Source: Polaribacter sp. Z022 (GTDB taxonomy: Bacteria > Bacteroidota > Bacteroidia > Flavobacteriales > Flavobacteriaceae). From it: DNA of 64,000 nucleotides. Under the pieces are notes generated by a model, which did no database searches, was not told the DNA's origin, and saw nothing but the letters and a program-made list of their open reading frames with translations. Every line of letters starts with the position of its first letter. The first letter of the stretch is position 1. The position numbers and the translations under genes were made by a program. The stretch is taken from assembly GCF_023555495.1 (NCBI RefSeq), contig NZ_JALCZO010000002.1, positions 602,935 to 666,934 on the forward strand. Direction: 5' to 3'. Shown piece after piece: positions 32,883-41,315 of this stretch.

Positions 32883-34196
32883 TTAAAAATTGAATCTTAC
32901 TAAGCCATCTTCGTCAATTTCAGTTAATGTAACTGTGTGTAAAGTGTTTACTAATTCTGGATTCCAAGGTGTTTTTACTTTTACATAGTTTTCTGTAAAC
33001 CCATGTATATAACCTTCTTTATTTTCACTTTCAAATAAAACAGTTAACGTATTTCCTATTTGAGTTTCATAAAAAGAACGTCTTTTTTTAGCAGATAAAC
33101 CACGTAACATTTTACTACGTTTTGCTCTAACTTTTTTAGGAACAACACCTTCTAAATGCACAGCTTCAGTATTTGGTCTTTCAGAGTATGTAAATACATG
33201 CAAATAAGAAATGTCCATTTCATTTAAATAATTGTAGGTTTCTAAAAATAATTCATCTGTTTCACCAGGAAAACCAACAATTACATCAACACCTATACAA
33301 GCATTAGGCATTACTTCTTTAATTTTTGTAACTCTATTTGTGTAAGTGTTAGATAAATACCTACGTTTCATTTTCTTTAATAAATTGTCACTACCAGATT
33401 GTAATGGAATATGAAAATGAGGTACAAATGAGTTTGATTTAGAAACAAATTCTATAGTTTCATCTTTTAGTAAATTTGGTTCTATAGATGATATTCTTAA
33501 ACGATGAATTCCATCAACTTTGTCTAACTCTTTTACTAATTCTAAAAAAGTATGTTCGTGTTTTTTATTACCAAATTCTCCTTTTCCATAATCGCCAATA
33601 TTAACACCAGTTAAAACAATTTCTTTTATTCCTCTAGATGATATTTCTTTAGCGTTATTGATTACGTTTTCTAAAGTATCACTTCTAGAAATACCTCTAG
33701 CAAGAGGAATTGTACAGTAAGTACATTTATAATCGCAACCATCTTGTACTTTTAAAAACGCACGAGTTCTATCTCCAATAGAATAAGAGCCAACATAAAA
33801 ATCAGCATCAGAAATTTCACAAGAATGTACTTCTCCAATATTATTTTTGGTTAAATCATTAATATAACTTGTTACATTAAATTTTTCTGTGGCACCTAAA
33901 ACCAAATCAACACCATCTACATTGGCTAATTCTTCTGGTTTTAATTGAGCATAACATCCTACAGCAATTAAAAAAGCTTCCTCATTTTTCTTTAAAGCAT
34001 TTTTTACAATTGTTTTAAATCTTTTATCTGCATTGTCTGTAACAGAACATGTATTAATTACATACACATCTGCAGTTTCTTCAAAATCTACACGTTCAAA
34101 ACCTTCGCTCACAAAATTACGAGCAATAGTAGAAGTTTCTGAGAAGTTTAATTTACATCCTAAGGTGTAAAAAGCAACTTTTTTTTCTGCGTTCAT
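32883..34196 (-). CDS. mtaB: tRNA (N6-threonylcarbamoyladenosine37-C2)-methylthiotransferase
   Basis: A 437-residue radical-SAM methylthiotransferase of the MtaB group; it adds the ms2 group to t6A37 in ANN-decoding tRNAs. The N-terminal MTTase domain has cluster cysteines Cys14 (TLGCKLN), Cys50 (VINTCSVT) and Cys81 (VGCYAQ). The radical-SAM motif is C154-x3-C158-x2-C161 (DGCDYKCTYCTIPLARG). A C-terminal TRAM-like domain follows. RSKMLRGLSAKKRR and NVGDYG-type NIGDYGKGEF fit MtaB better than MiaB or RimO. A promoter element lies 73-80 bases upstream and a palindrome sits between them. Confidence 0.93.
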   Translation of the reverse strand: MNAEKKVAFYTLGCKLNFSETSTIARNFVSEGFERVDFEETADVYVINTCSVTDNADKRFKTIVKNALKKNEEAFLIAVGCYAQLKPEELANVDGVDLVLGATEKFNVTSYINDLTKNNIGEVHSCEISDADFYVGSYSIGDRTRAFLKVQDGCDYKCTYCTIPLARGISRSDTLENVINNAKEISSRGIKEIVLTGVNIGDYGKGEFGNKKHEHTFLELVKELDKVDGIHRLRISSIEPNLLKDETIEFVSKSNSFVPHFHIPLQSGSDNLLKKMKRRYLSNTYTNRVTKIKEVMPNACIGVDVIVGFPGETDELFLETYNYLNEMDISYLHVFTYSERPNTEAVHLEGVVPKKVRAKRSKMLRGLSAKKRRSFYETQIGNTLTVLFESENKEGYIHGFTENYVKVKTPWNPELVNTLHTVTLTEIDEDGLVRFNF

Positions 34197-34241
34197 TATT
34201 ATTTATATAAACTTTTAAAGTTCTAGTTGTATATTTACAAA

Positions 34242-34260
34242 TAACTGTCTTAGACAGTTA
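34242..34260. promoter_or_regulatory. 9+1+9 palindrome between mtaB and the GNAT gene
   Basis: TAACTGTCT-T-AGACAGTTA is a perfect odd-centred palindrome at 34242-34260. It lies just inside the predicted start of the mtaB transcript and 27 bases before the divergent GNAT start. This is what an operator for a dimeric repressor looks like; it could also be an RNA hairpin. Confidence 0.5.
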
Positions 34261-34268
34261 AGCAAATG

Positions 34269-34276
34269 CAAAAGTA
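34269..34276 (-). promoter_or_regulatory. Bacteroidota -7 element upstream of mtaB
   Basis: Minus-strand TACTTTTG matches TAnnTTTG and is followed by C. The predicted start site falls next to or just upstream of the palindrome at 34242-34260. Confidence 0.6.
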
Positions 34277-34287
34277 CGATATTATTC

Positions 34288-34785
34288 ATGATTTTTGAAA
34301 CAGAAAACTTATTAGTTAGAAGACTTCTTTTAGATGATTTACAAGGCTTTCATGAGCTTGAAAGTAACCCTAAAGTATTACAATATGCTACAGGAAATCC
34401 TAAGTCTTTATTTGAAAATGAAAAAGAGTTAAAAGAATTAATTTTGAAGTATGAAAAACCCAATAATGATTTTTGGATTTTTGCAATTATAAGAAAGGAA
34501 GATGATACTTTTGTAGGTACAGTTGCCTTGGTAAAAGATAATTTAGAGGATGAAATTGGGTATCGTTTTCTTGAAGTATTTTGGGGTTTAGGTTATGGTT
34601 CTGAACTATGTAAGGGGTTAATTACTTATTGTAAAAAAATAGGTTTGAAAAAGATAATTGGTAATGTTGTAGACGTAAATAAAGCTTCTGCTAAAATATT
34701 AGAAAAGAATAATTTTAAGGTTGTTAAGAAGTTTATAAGTGATGATATAAAATTACCAGAAACAAAATATGAATTGTATTTATGA
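34288..34785 (+). CDS. GNAT-family N-acetyltransferase (RimJ/RimL type)
   Basis: A 165-residue acetyltransferase. The start ETENLLVRRLLLDDLQGFHE is the usual beta1-alpha1 of RimJ/RimL-like GNATs. The acetyl-CoA loop is FWGLGYGSELCKGLITYCKK (Q/RxxGxG/A pattern, here LGYGS). VDVNKASAKILEKNNFK is the conserved C-terminal helix. Substrate unknown. Its stop overlaps the ATG of the next gene (ATGA), so it is coupled to the FAD-dependent reductase, and both face the palindrome at 34242-34260. Confidence 0.9.
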   Translation: MIFETENLLVRRLLLDDLQGFHELESNPKVLQYATGNPKSLFENEKELKELILKYEKPNNDFWIFAIIRKEDDTFVGTVALVKDNLEDEIGYRFLEVFWGLGYGSELCKGLITYCKKIGLKKIIGNVVDVNKASAKILEKNNFKVVKKFISDDIKLPETKYELYL

Positions 34786-35951
34786 ATGAAATAGAAAAAA
34801 CAGATGTTTGCATTATTGGATCTGGTCCTTCTGGTGCAGCTACTTCTATTATGTTATCTAAACTAAATATACCACATTGTATTATTGATAAAGCTACTTT
34901 TCCAAGAGATAAAACATGTGGAGATGGTTTAATACTTTATGCATATAAATCTTTAAAAACCTTAGGAGAAGACCTGTTTAATGATTTTTTAAATCATCCT
35001 AAGTTTATTCATAGTAAGCGCATTAAACTTAATGTTAGCAATACTTTAAATTTAAATTTTAGAGAAAGTAAAGATAGAAATATGGTTATTTCTTATGCAA
35101 AACGTATAGATTTTGATGATTTCTTGGTTAAAAATTTATCTAAAGAATACGCAAAAACATATTTTGGAAATGGGGTAAAGACTTTAAAAAAAGATAAAAA
35201 TGGTATTCTAATAAAATTAAAAGATGGTAAAGAAATATTTACAAAATTAGTTGTAGGTGCAGATGGAGCTAATTCTATAGTATCTAGAAAGTTAGCAAAA
35301 AATAAAGTTTTTAAAAACTTAACATCAACTTTTGTTAGTACTTATTTTAAAGATGTAAATAATTTGCCATCAGATAATAGAGCAGAAATTAGATTAATTT
35401 ACAAAAAAATGCTTTTGTTTTTTTATATTTTTCCTCTTTCTGATGGACAAGTAAATGTAAGTTTAGGAGGACGTTCTGATCATATTAAAAAATATGATAT
35501 TAATTTAATTAAAGAAATAGAAGAAATAATTAATTCAAATAAAAATGTAAAGGATATTTTTTTAAATGCTTCTAAAGTTAAGCCTTGGAGAGGTTGGACT
35601 ATCCCTTTTCATTTTGGAAATCATAATATTATTGGAGATAACTTTTTATTAGTTGGTGATGCAGCTGGTTTAGCAAATGCATTTTATAAAGAAGGAATTG
35701 GTACAGGTATGATGTCTGGTATTATTGCTGCAAAAAACATTGAAAAATGTATAAAAAACAATAATTACAGTTTAAATGAATTAAAAAATTACGAGAATGA
35801 TTTAAAAAGAGAATTTAAAAAACTATTAAAGTTTAGTCATTTTACTTTACGAATAGCAAAATTTAAAGCCCTATTTTATAGTATTATATTTTTATTCAAA
35901 AAAAGTATTGAAGCTAGATCTTATAGTTTGATAAAAAAAAGAAGTTATTAA
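34782..35951 (+). CDS. Geranylgeranyl-reductase-family FAD oxidoreductase
   Basis: A 389-residue FAD-dependent oxidoreductase. The dinucleotide-binding start is DVCIIGSGPSGAATSIMLSK, followed by CIIDKATFPRDKTCGDGL, a marker of the geranylgeranyl-reductase family. Then LVVGADGANSIVSRKLAK (GD motif) and NFLLVGDAAGLANAFYKEGI. Family knowledge: these enzymes saturate isoprenoid chains, but Bacteroidota homologues have unproved substrates and the family also borders on halogenase-like monooxygenases. The C-terminal 50 residues are basic and hydrophobic (FKALFYSIIFLFKKS), possibly a membrane-binding tail. Coupled to the GNAT gene by a 4-base overlap. Confidence 0.87.
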   Translation: MNEIEKTDVCIIGSGPSGAATSIMLSKLNIPHCIIDKATFPRDKTCGDGLILYAYKSLKTLGEDLFNDFLNHPKFIHSKRIKLNVSNTLNLNFRESKDRNMVISYAKRIDFDDFLVKNLSKEYAKTYFGNGVKTLKKDKNGILIKLKDGKEIFTKLVVGADGANSIVSRKLAKNKVFKNLTSTFVSTYFKDVNNLPSDNRAEIRLIYKKMLLFFYIFPLSDGQVNVSLGGRSDHIKKYDINLIKEIEEIINSNKNVKDIFLNASKVKPWRGWTIPFHFGNHNIIGDNFLLVGDAAGLANAFYKEGIGTGMMSGIIAAKNIEKCIKNNNYSLNELKNYENDLKREFKKLLKFSHFTLRIAKFKALFYSIIFLFKKSIEARSYSLIKKRSY

Positions 35952-35953
35952 TT

Positions 35954-36970
35954 TTATTTTGTCCAATTAACTCTAGCTAGAATAGGGTAGTGGTCTGAGT
36001 ATTTTACAGAATAAGAATTAAATTGATTAATAACTGCTTTATCGTCTGTAAAAATAAAATCTATTCTCATAGGAAAAGGGTATTTAAAAGTTTTTCCAAA
36101 TCCTTTTCCAGCTTCTATAAAAGCATCTTTTTTGTTTTTAGAAATTTGATTGTAAACCCAAGAATATGCTGTGTTATTAAAATCGCCACAAACAATTTTT
36201 TTCCCTTCCCAACTTTTTTCATGAGCTAAAAATATTTCTGTTTGTTCTGCTTGTTGTTTAAAACCAGCTTTTAATCTTTGAATTAATTTCTCTGAGTTTT
36301 CTTGACCAAAATTTTCTTTATCTGGAGATATATTTAACGATTGTAAATGCAAATTATAAACTCTAATTGTATCTTGGTTTCTAACAATATCTGCAAAAAT
36401 GATATTATTTGATGTGTTTTCTAGTTTTAAAGACCCCGTTTTAACAATAGGTAATTTAGAGTAGATAGCCATTCCAAAACGTCCTCTAGCATATTTTTTT
36501 TGAATGTATTTATAAGGGAAATCCAACATATATTTTGTGTTAGACATGTTTTCTTGAACAGTTAAAATATCTGGATCGTTTTCTTTAATAAAAGAAGAAA
36601 TTTTGTTTTCTATATTTTCTTCATCTAACCATTTCCAATGATTAAACATTCTAACATTATAACTCATTATCTTCAAATCAGAATTTAATGAAGTATTTTT
36701 TTTAGAAATTTTATAAAATGGTGTAATTGTAAACCAACCTATTAATAATATAAATGAGGAAAGTAAAAGTTGTTTTTTTAGCTTAATTAACCAATAAATA
36801 ACAAAAGCAATATTTATTAATAACAGAATAGGAACAAATAAACTTAAAATTGCAAATACAGGTATTGTTGTAGGAGAAACATAAGGCAATAAATAAGATA
36901 ATAACAATAGAGTTGCTATTAAAGAGTTTATTATATATAAGAGTTTATCTATGGGGGATAGTTTCTTCAT
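35954..36970 (-). CDS. Membrane-anchored endonuclease/exonuclease/phosphatase-family protein
   Basis: A 338-residue protein with about three N-terminal transmembrane helices (residues ~10-95), then an EEP domain: IMSYNVRMFNHWKWLDEE, DILTVQENMS (metal-binding Glu), VYNLHLQSLN, KIVCGDFNNTAYSW (Asn/Asp) and C-terminal RIDFIFTDDK and SDHYPILARV (catalytic Asp-His). The EEP family includes nucleases, phosphodiesterases and lipid phosphatases; an extracytoplasmic active site is likely given the anchors. It is the last gene of the 91-aa/mutL/rhomboid/rhomboid/EEP operon, 3 bases after its neighbour, and convergent with the reductase gene. Confidence 0.88.
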   Translation of the reverse strand: MKKLSPIDKLLYIINSLIATLLLLSYLLPYVSPTTIPVFAILSLFVPILLLINIAFVIYWLIKLKKQLLLSSFILLIGWFTITPFYKISKKNTSLNSDLKIMSYNVRMFNHWKWLDEENIENKISSFIKENDPDILTVQENMSNTKYMLDFPYKYIQKKYARGRFGMAIYSKLPIVKTGSLKLENTSNNIIFADIVRNQDTIRVYNLHLQSLNISPDKENFGQENSEKLIQRLKAGFKQQAEQTEIFLAHEKSWEGKKIVCGDFNNTAYSWVYNQISKNKKDAFIEAGKGFGKTFKYPFPMRIDFIFTDDKAVINQFNSYSVKYSDHYPILARVNWTK

Positions 36971-36973
36971 TTG

Positions 36974-37831
36974 CTATTTTCTTCCTTGTTTAAACAGAAA
37001 TTCTTTTTCTGCTTTGGTTAAGGTATCATAACCAGATTTACTTATCTTATCTAAAATACTATCAATTTGTTGTTGATTTAATGATGTATTTTGATTTGAT
37101 TTTACTGGTTTTTTCTTCGGTGTTTTATACACTTTTTTAAATGGCGTCTTTTTTGAAGTAAACAAAGATGATATACCATCAAAAATTTTAATTTCTTTAT
37201 TAGAAGCTTGTTTTACATATAAAAAACCAAACAATGCACCACCTAAATGTGCAAAATTTCCACCAGCATTTCCTCCAGATAAAGCTAAAATGTCTAAACC
37301 AACCCAAATGGCAGCTAAGTGCCATAATTTTACAAAACCAATAAACCTAAATTTTAATTGATAATTAGGCATGTATGTTGCTATACCTATAAAAATAGCA
37401 GAAATACCTGCAGAAGCACCTACTAAAACAGAAGATTCATTATCAAATAGTGGAAAATAATTTTGACTTAATAAAAACAAAATCCCACCAAATAAGGTTC
37501 CCAATAAATAAAAACTTAATAGTTGTTTTTGAGTGAAGTACTCTATAAACAAGTTTCCTATAAAGTATAAAACTATTAAATTCATTAAAATGTGAATAAA
37601 ATCAGCATGTAAAAAACCATAAGAAATAATGGACCAAGGTTTTGTTAAAACAGATGAAAAACTATCATCTAAAGAAAACCATTCAAAAACAAAATTTAAT
37701 TCTCCTTTATATAAACCTTGAAAAACATTTATAAATAGCGTTAGTATAAATACAGCAAGATTTATGTAGATTAATTTTTCTACAATATTCCCTTTTTTAT
37801 AACGTAATTTTATGTCGTTTATAAAACTCAT
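36974..37831 (-). CDS. Rhomboid-family intramembrane serine protease (second of a tandem pair)
   Basis: A 285-residue rhomboid with six predicted helices. The entry loop is KPWSIISYGFLHADFIHILMN, the catalytic Ser is in VLVGASAGISAIF, and the catalytic His is in GNFAHLGGALFGFLY. The C-terminal ~75 residues are a Lys-rich soluble tail ending in a helix SILDKISKSGYDTLTKAEKE, like a small SHOCT/DUF6576-type extension. It overlaps its partner rhomboid gene by one base. Substrates are unknown. Confidence 0.92.
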   Translation of the reverse strand: MSFINDIKLRYKKGNIVEKLIYINLAVFILTLFINVFQGLYKGELNFVFEWFSLDDSFSSVLTKPWSIISYGFLHADFIHILMNLIVLYFIGNLFIEYFTQKQLLSFYLLGTLFGGILFLLSQNYFPLFDNESSVLVGASAGISAIFIGIATYMPNYQLKFRFIGFVKLWHLAAIWVGLDILALSGGNAGGNFAHLGGALFGFLYVKQASNKEIKIFDGISSLFTSKKTPFKKVYKTPKKKPVKSNQNTSLNQQQIDSILDKISKSGYDTLTKAEKEFLFKQGRK

Positions 37832-38559
37832 TAATGTACTTTAAATTGATTTTTTTTCCAATACCAAGCAATGATAAAACCTATTAAAGCACCACCAATA
37901 TGTGCAAAATGTGCTACATTTCCAATAGAATATTTAGTCATACCAAAGAAAATATCACCTAAAAGAATTACAGGAATAAAATATTTAGCAGCTATTGGAA
38001 CTGGAAAGAATATCAAAGCTAACTTTGCATCTTTAAAATACATACCAAAAGCTACTAAAATTCCATAAACTGCTCCAGATGCACCAACAGCAGGTGTATG
38101 ATACAAGCTATAAAACTTAATCATTTCTTCATTAGATATTGTAATTCTAGAATCGTTATAACTTCCTACATTTAAAATATTTTGAATTTCTGCATTTGAT
38201 AAACCAAAGTCTAACAGTTGCTCATAAATTCCATTAAATTGATAATAGTTTGCCAAAGTATAAATTAAACCAGCACCAATACCAGCAGAAAAATAGAAAA
38301 ATATAAATTTATTTTTTCCCCACATTTGTTCTAAAGGTGTACCAAAAGCCCACAAACCATACATATTAAATAATATATGACCAAAACTACCATGCATAAA
38401 CATATGTGTTACATATTGCCAAAAACCAAAATGTTCATTTTTAGGATAATGTAAAGCAAGCACATTAGAAAAATCTAATTTTAAAAGTTGTGGTGCAACA
38501 AATAAAATTACATTTATTATTATAAGGTGTTTTATTGCTTCTGTTAGTTTATTATTCAT
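37831..38559 (-). CDS. Rhomboid-family intramembrane serine protease (first of a tandem pair)
   Basis: A 242-residue rhomboid with six or seven predicted helices. The loop WQYVTHMFMHGSFGHILFNM, the catalytic serine in AVGASGAVYGILVAFGM and the catalytic His in NVAHFAHIGGALIGFI are all present. A long loop between helices 3 and 4 (NGIYEQLLDFGLSNAEIQNI...) carries about 50 extra residues relative to GlpG. It starts 2 bases after mutL and overlaps the next rhomboid by one base. Tandem rhomboids after mutL recur in Flavobacteria as far as I recall. Confidence 0.92.
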   Translation of the reverse strand: MNNKLTEAIKHLIIINVILFVAPQLLKLDFSNVLALHYPKNEHFGFWQYVTHMFMHGSFGHILFNMYGLWAFGTPLEQMWGKNKFIFFYFSAGIGAGLIYTLANYYQFNGIYEQLLDFGLSNAEIQNILNVGSYNDSRITISNEEMIKFYSLYHTPAVGASGAVYGILVAFGMYFKDAKLALIFFPVPIAAKYFIPVILLGDIFFGMTKYSIGNVAHFAHIGGALIGFIIAWYWKKNQFKVH

Positions 38560-38561
38560 AA

Positions 38562-40376
38562 TTAACTATTAAATAAATTATCTATCTCGTTTAAAGTTAA
38601 TGTTTTAAAAGTTGGTTTTCCAAAAGGAGAAATAGTAGGTTCTTTGCAAGAAAATAAATCATTAACCAAACCTTCTTGTTCTTTTTCAGATAGTTGTGTG
38701 CCTGTTTTTATTGATAATGTTTTAGCAAATGACTTTGCCATTACATCAAAATGACTAAAACTTGCATCTGGCACTTCTAAATCTATATCACTTAATAACT
38801 CTTCTAATATAATAGTTATTTTACTTTCTGTTACAGAAACAGGAATTCCTTTTATTGTTACACTATCTTTTGTAAACTCATCAAAAGAAAAACCTGCGTT
38901 TTCTAACTCAGTTTTAATAGTGTAAATCATTTCTATTTCTGCAGAAGAAAAAGAAATTTTAACAGGAAACAATAATTGCTGACTATTTGCTTCTTTAACA
39001 GTAATACTCTCTAAAAACTCTTCATATAAAATACGTTGATGTGCTAAAGATTGATTTATTAAAACAACACCAGATTTAATAGAATTCAACAAATATTTAC
39101 GTTGAATTTGAAATGTTTTTTGGGTTTTTATTTCTTGTTGATTGTCAAATAATTCTTCTTGTTTTTCTACTGTTTCTATTGAAGTAGAAGTATATAAAGA
39201 TTCCCAACTTTCTGTATGTTTTTCTGTTTTGTAGGGAAAATTAATTTCTTTTTTTTGTTCTTCTTTAAACGGATTAAAATCTGGATCTACAGCTATTTTT
39301 GGAACTGAAGTAGATTTTGGTTTTGAATTAAAATGATAAGGTGTATCTAGATTTGCATCCCTGTTAAAATCTAATAATGGAGCAACATTATATTGTCCTA
39401 AGCTATGTTTAACAGTAGCTCTTAACATTGCATACAATGCTTTTTCATTATCAAACTTAATTTCTGTTTTTGTAGGATGAATGTTAATGTCTATTGTATT
39501 TGCAGGAACTGTTAAATACAAAAAGTAGGAGGGATGTGAACCTTGTTCTAATAAACCATCAAATGCATTTACAACTGCATGATTTAAGTAAGAACTTTTT
39601 ATAAAACGATCATTCACAAAAAAGAATTGTTCTCCTCTTTTACGTTTAGAAAACTCTGGTTTTGCAACAAAACCTTCAATAGAAACAATATCTGTATGTT
39701 CGTTTATAGGTACTAACTTTTCATTCATTTTAGCACCAAAAACTGCAACAATACGTTTTCTAAGATTACTACTTTTTAAATGATAAACTTCATTGTTATT
39801 ATGATGTAATAAAAAAGCAATGGTTGGATGTGCTAAAGCAACTCTTTGAAATTCATCTATAATATGACGTGTTTCTACAGTATCTGACTTTAAGAAATTT
39901 CTTCTTGCAGGTATATTGTAAAATAAGTTTTTAACAGCTAAACTTGTTCCTTTACTTGTAGAAACAAAGTCTTGAGAAATAATTTTACTTCCTTCAATTT
40001 TAATAGAAGTACCTAATTCTTCGTTTTCTTGTTTTGTTTTTAGCTCTACATGAGCAATAGCAGCTATAGAGGCTAAAGCTTCTCCTCTAAAACCTTTGGT
40101 ACATAAATTAAATAAATCTTCTGCTTTCTGTATTTTAGAAGTTGCATGTCTTTCAAAACACATTCTAGCATCAGTTGCACTCATGCCTTTACCATCATCA
40201 ATAACCTGAATTAAAGTTTTACCAGCGTCTTTTAAAAGTAATTTTATGTTTGTTGCACCAGCATCAATAGCATTTTCTAATAATTCTTTAACAACAGAAG
40301 CAGGTCTTTGCACAACTTCTCCTGCTGCAATTTGGTTAGCAACATGATCTGGTAATAGTTGAATAATATCCGACAT
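38562..40376 (-). CDS. mutL: DNA mismatch-repair protein MutL
   Basis: MutL, 604 residues. The GHKL ATPase domain (1-330) is intact: ELLENAIDAGATNI, VIDDGKGMS, TKGFRGEALASIAAI and KGTSLAVKNLFYNIPARR. It couples MutS mismatch recognition to strand incision. The C-terminal dimerisation region is unusual: where nicking MutL proteins have DQHAxxERxxYE this one reads LINQSLAHQRILYEEF, and the late CPHGRP motif reads SPFGKP. The endonuclease site therefore looks degenerate. It lies between a 91-aa gene (1-base overlap) and two rhomboid genes in one operon. Confidence 0.96.
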   Translation of the reverse strand: MSDIIQLLPDHVANQIAAGEVVQRPASVVKELLENAIDAGATNIKLLLKDAGKTLIQVIDDGKGMSATDARMCFERHATSKIQKAEDLFNLCTKGFRGEALASIAAIAHVELKTKQENEELGTSIKIEGSKIISQDFVSTSKGTSLAVKNLFYNIPARRNFLKSDTVETRHIIDEFQRVALAHPTIAFLLHHNNNEVYHLKSSNLRKRIVAVFGAKMNEKLVPINEHTDIVSIEGFVAKPEFSKRKRGEQFFFVNDRFIKSSYLNHAVVNAFDGLLEQGSHPSYFLYLTVPANTIDINIHPTKTEIKFDNEKALYAMLRATVKHSLGQYNVAPLLDFNRDANLDTPYHFNSKPKSTSVPKIAVDPDFNPFKEEQKKEINFPYKTEKHTESWESLYTSTSIETVEKQEELFDNQQEIKTQKTFQIQRKYLLNSIKSGVVLINQSLAHQRILYEEFLESITVKEANSQQLLFPVKISFSSAEIEMIYTIKTELENAGFSFDEFTKDSVTIKGIPVSVTESKITIILEELLSDIDLEVPDASFSHFDVMAKSFAKTLSIKTGTQLSEKEQEGLVNDLFSCKEPTISPFGKPTFKTLTLNEIDNLFNS

Positions 40377-40651
40377 TAATTTCTTTTGAAAATAGATAAA
40401 TCGAAATCTATAATGTACAAAAAGATAAGTACTAAAATTGCGATGATAATTAAAAGTGATTTGTTTACACTTTTATCTGAATTTTTTAAATCATACATTG
40501 CATCATTAAACTTACCTTTTAAGCTTTTATTTTTACCAGTAGTAGTTCTAAACTGATCTAGTTTATGCTCTATTTTAAAAGGATTTCCTTCTCCTTTATA
40601 AAAACGAGGTTGGTAATCAAATTTTTTATGTGTACGTTTTAAAAATCCCAT
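40376..40651 (-). CDS. Small hypothetical membrane protein upstream of mutL
   Basis: A 91-residue protein: a basic soluble N-terminal part (MGFLKRTHKKFDYQPRFYKG, FKIEHKLDQFRTTTG) and one C-terminal transmembrane helix (about residues 64-82) followed by DFDLSIFKRN. It is a conserved small protein before mutL in Flavobacteria by recollection, sometimes mislabelled as a riboflavin synthase subunit. No motif gives a function. It overlaps mutL by one base, so it heads that operon. Confidence 0.75.
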   Translation of the reverse strand: MGFLKRTHKKFDYQPRFYKGEGNPFKIEHKLDQFRTTTGKNKSLKGKFNDAMYDLKNSDKSVNKSLLIIIAILVLIFLYIIDFDLSIFKRN

Positions 40652-40799
40652 AGTTTTATAAATAATTGGTTAAAAATGATTTAGAGAAATCAATTATTAT
40701 ACCAATTGTATAAGTATTCCAAATTTAAATAAATTAAAGGAATTCTTCAAAAAATGATGTTAAAAGTGTTCTTAATATTCTATTAAAAAAAATAATAGA

Positions 40800-41306
40800 T
40801 TAAAAACCTATACTTTCTGTAGTAGTATCAATGTTTTTAAGAGCAGCCATTTTTACTGCAGCTACTGCACATTCTATACCTTTATTACCTAATTTACCTC
40901 CAGATCTGTCTAAAGATTGTTGCTTGGTATTGTCTGTTAAAACACAGAAAATTACAGGAACATCGTATTTAATATTTAAATCTACAATTCCTTGAGTAAC
41001 ACCTTCACAAACAAAATCGAAATGTTTTGTTTCTCCTTGAATAACGTTTCCAATTGCAATAATAGCATCTACTTGCTGAGATTCTATCATTTTTTTACAA
41101 CCATAAACTAACTCAAAACTACCAGGTACATCCCAAGAAATTATGTTTTCTTTAGTTGCACCACAGTCTATTAATGTTTCTATTGCACCTTTATGAAGGT
41201 TTTCTGTAATTTCAGGATTCCATTCTGAAACAACAATCCCAAATCGAAAAGAATTCGCATTTGGGATTGTTGCTTTATCGTAATATGATAAGTTTGTAGT
41301 TGCCAT
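40800..41306 (-). CDS. ribH: 6,7-dimethyl-8-ribityllumazine synthase
   Basis: RibH, 168 residues. It condenses the pyrimidinedione and dihydroxybutanone phosphate to lumazine, the last step before riboflavin synthase; it forms hollow oligomers. Marks: SEWNPEITENLHKGAIETL, SWDVPGSFELVYGCKKMI, AIGNVIQGETKHFDFVCEG (catalytic His in KHFDF) and VIFCVLTDNTKQQSLDRSGG. No other rib gene is close by. It lies 9 bases after the TPR gene and is cotranscribed with it. A gap of 148 bases follows, with only AT-rich sequence and weak repeats. Confidence 0.97.
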   Translation of the reverse strand: MATTNLSYYDKATIPNANSFRFGIVVSEWNPEITENLHKGAIETLIDCGATKENIISWDVPGSFELVYGCKKMIESQQVDAIIAIGNVIQGETKHFDFVCEGVTQGIVDLNIKYDVPVIFCVLTDNTKQQSLDRSGGKLGNKGIECAVAAVKMAALKNIDTTTESIGF

Positions 41307-41315
41307 ATGTTTTAT

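Noticed and set aside
40652..40799. Possible regulatory element between ribH and the mutL operon
   Set aside because: The gap is AT-rich with only weak imperfect repeats; nothing rises above chance in this composition.
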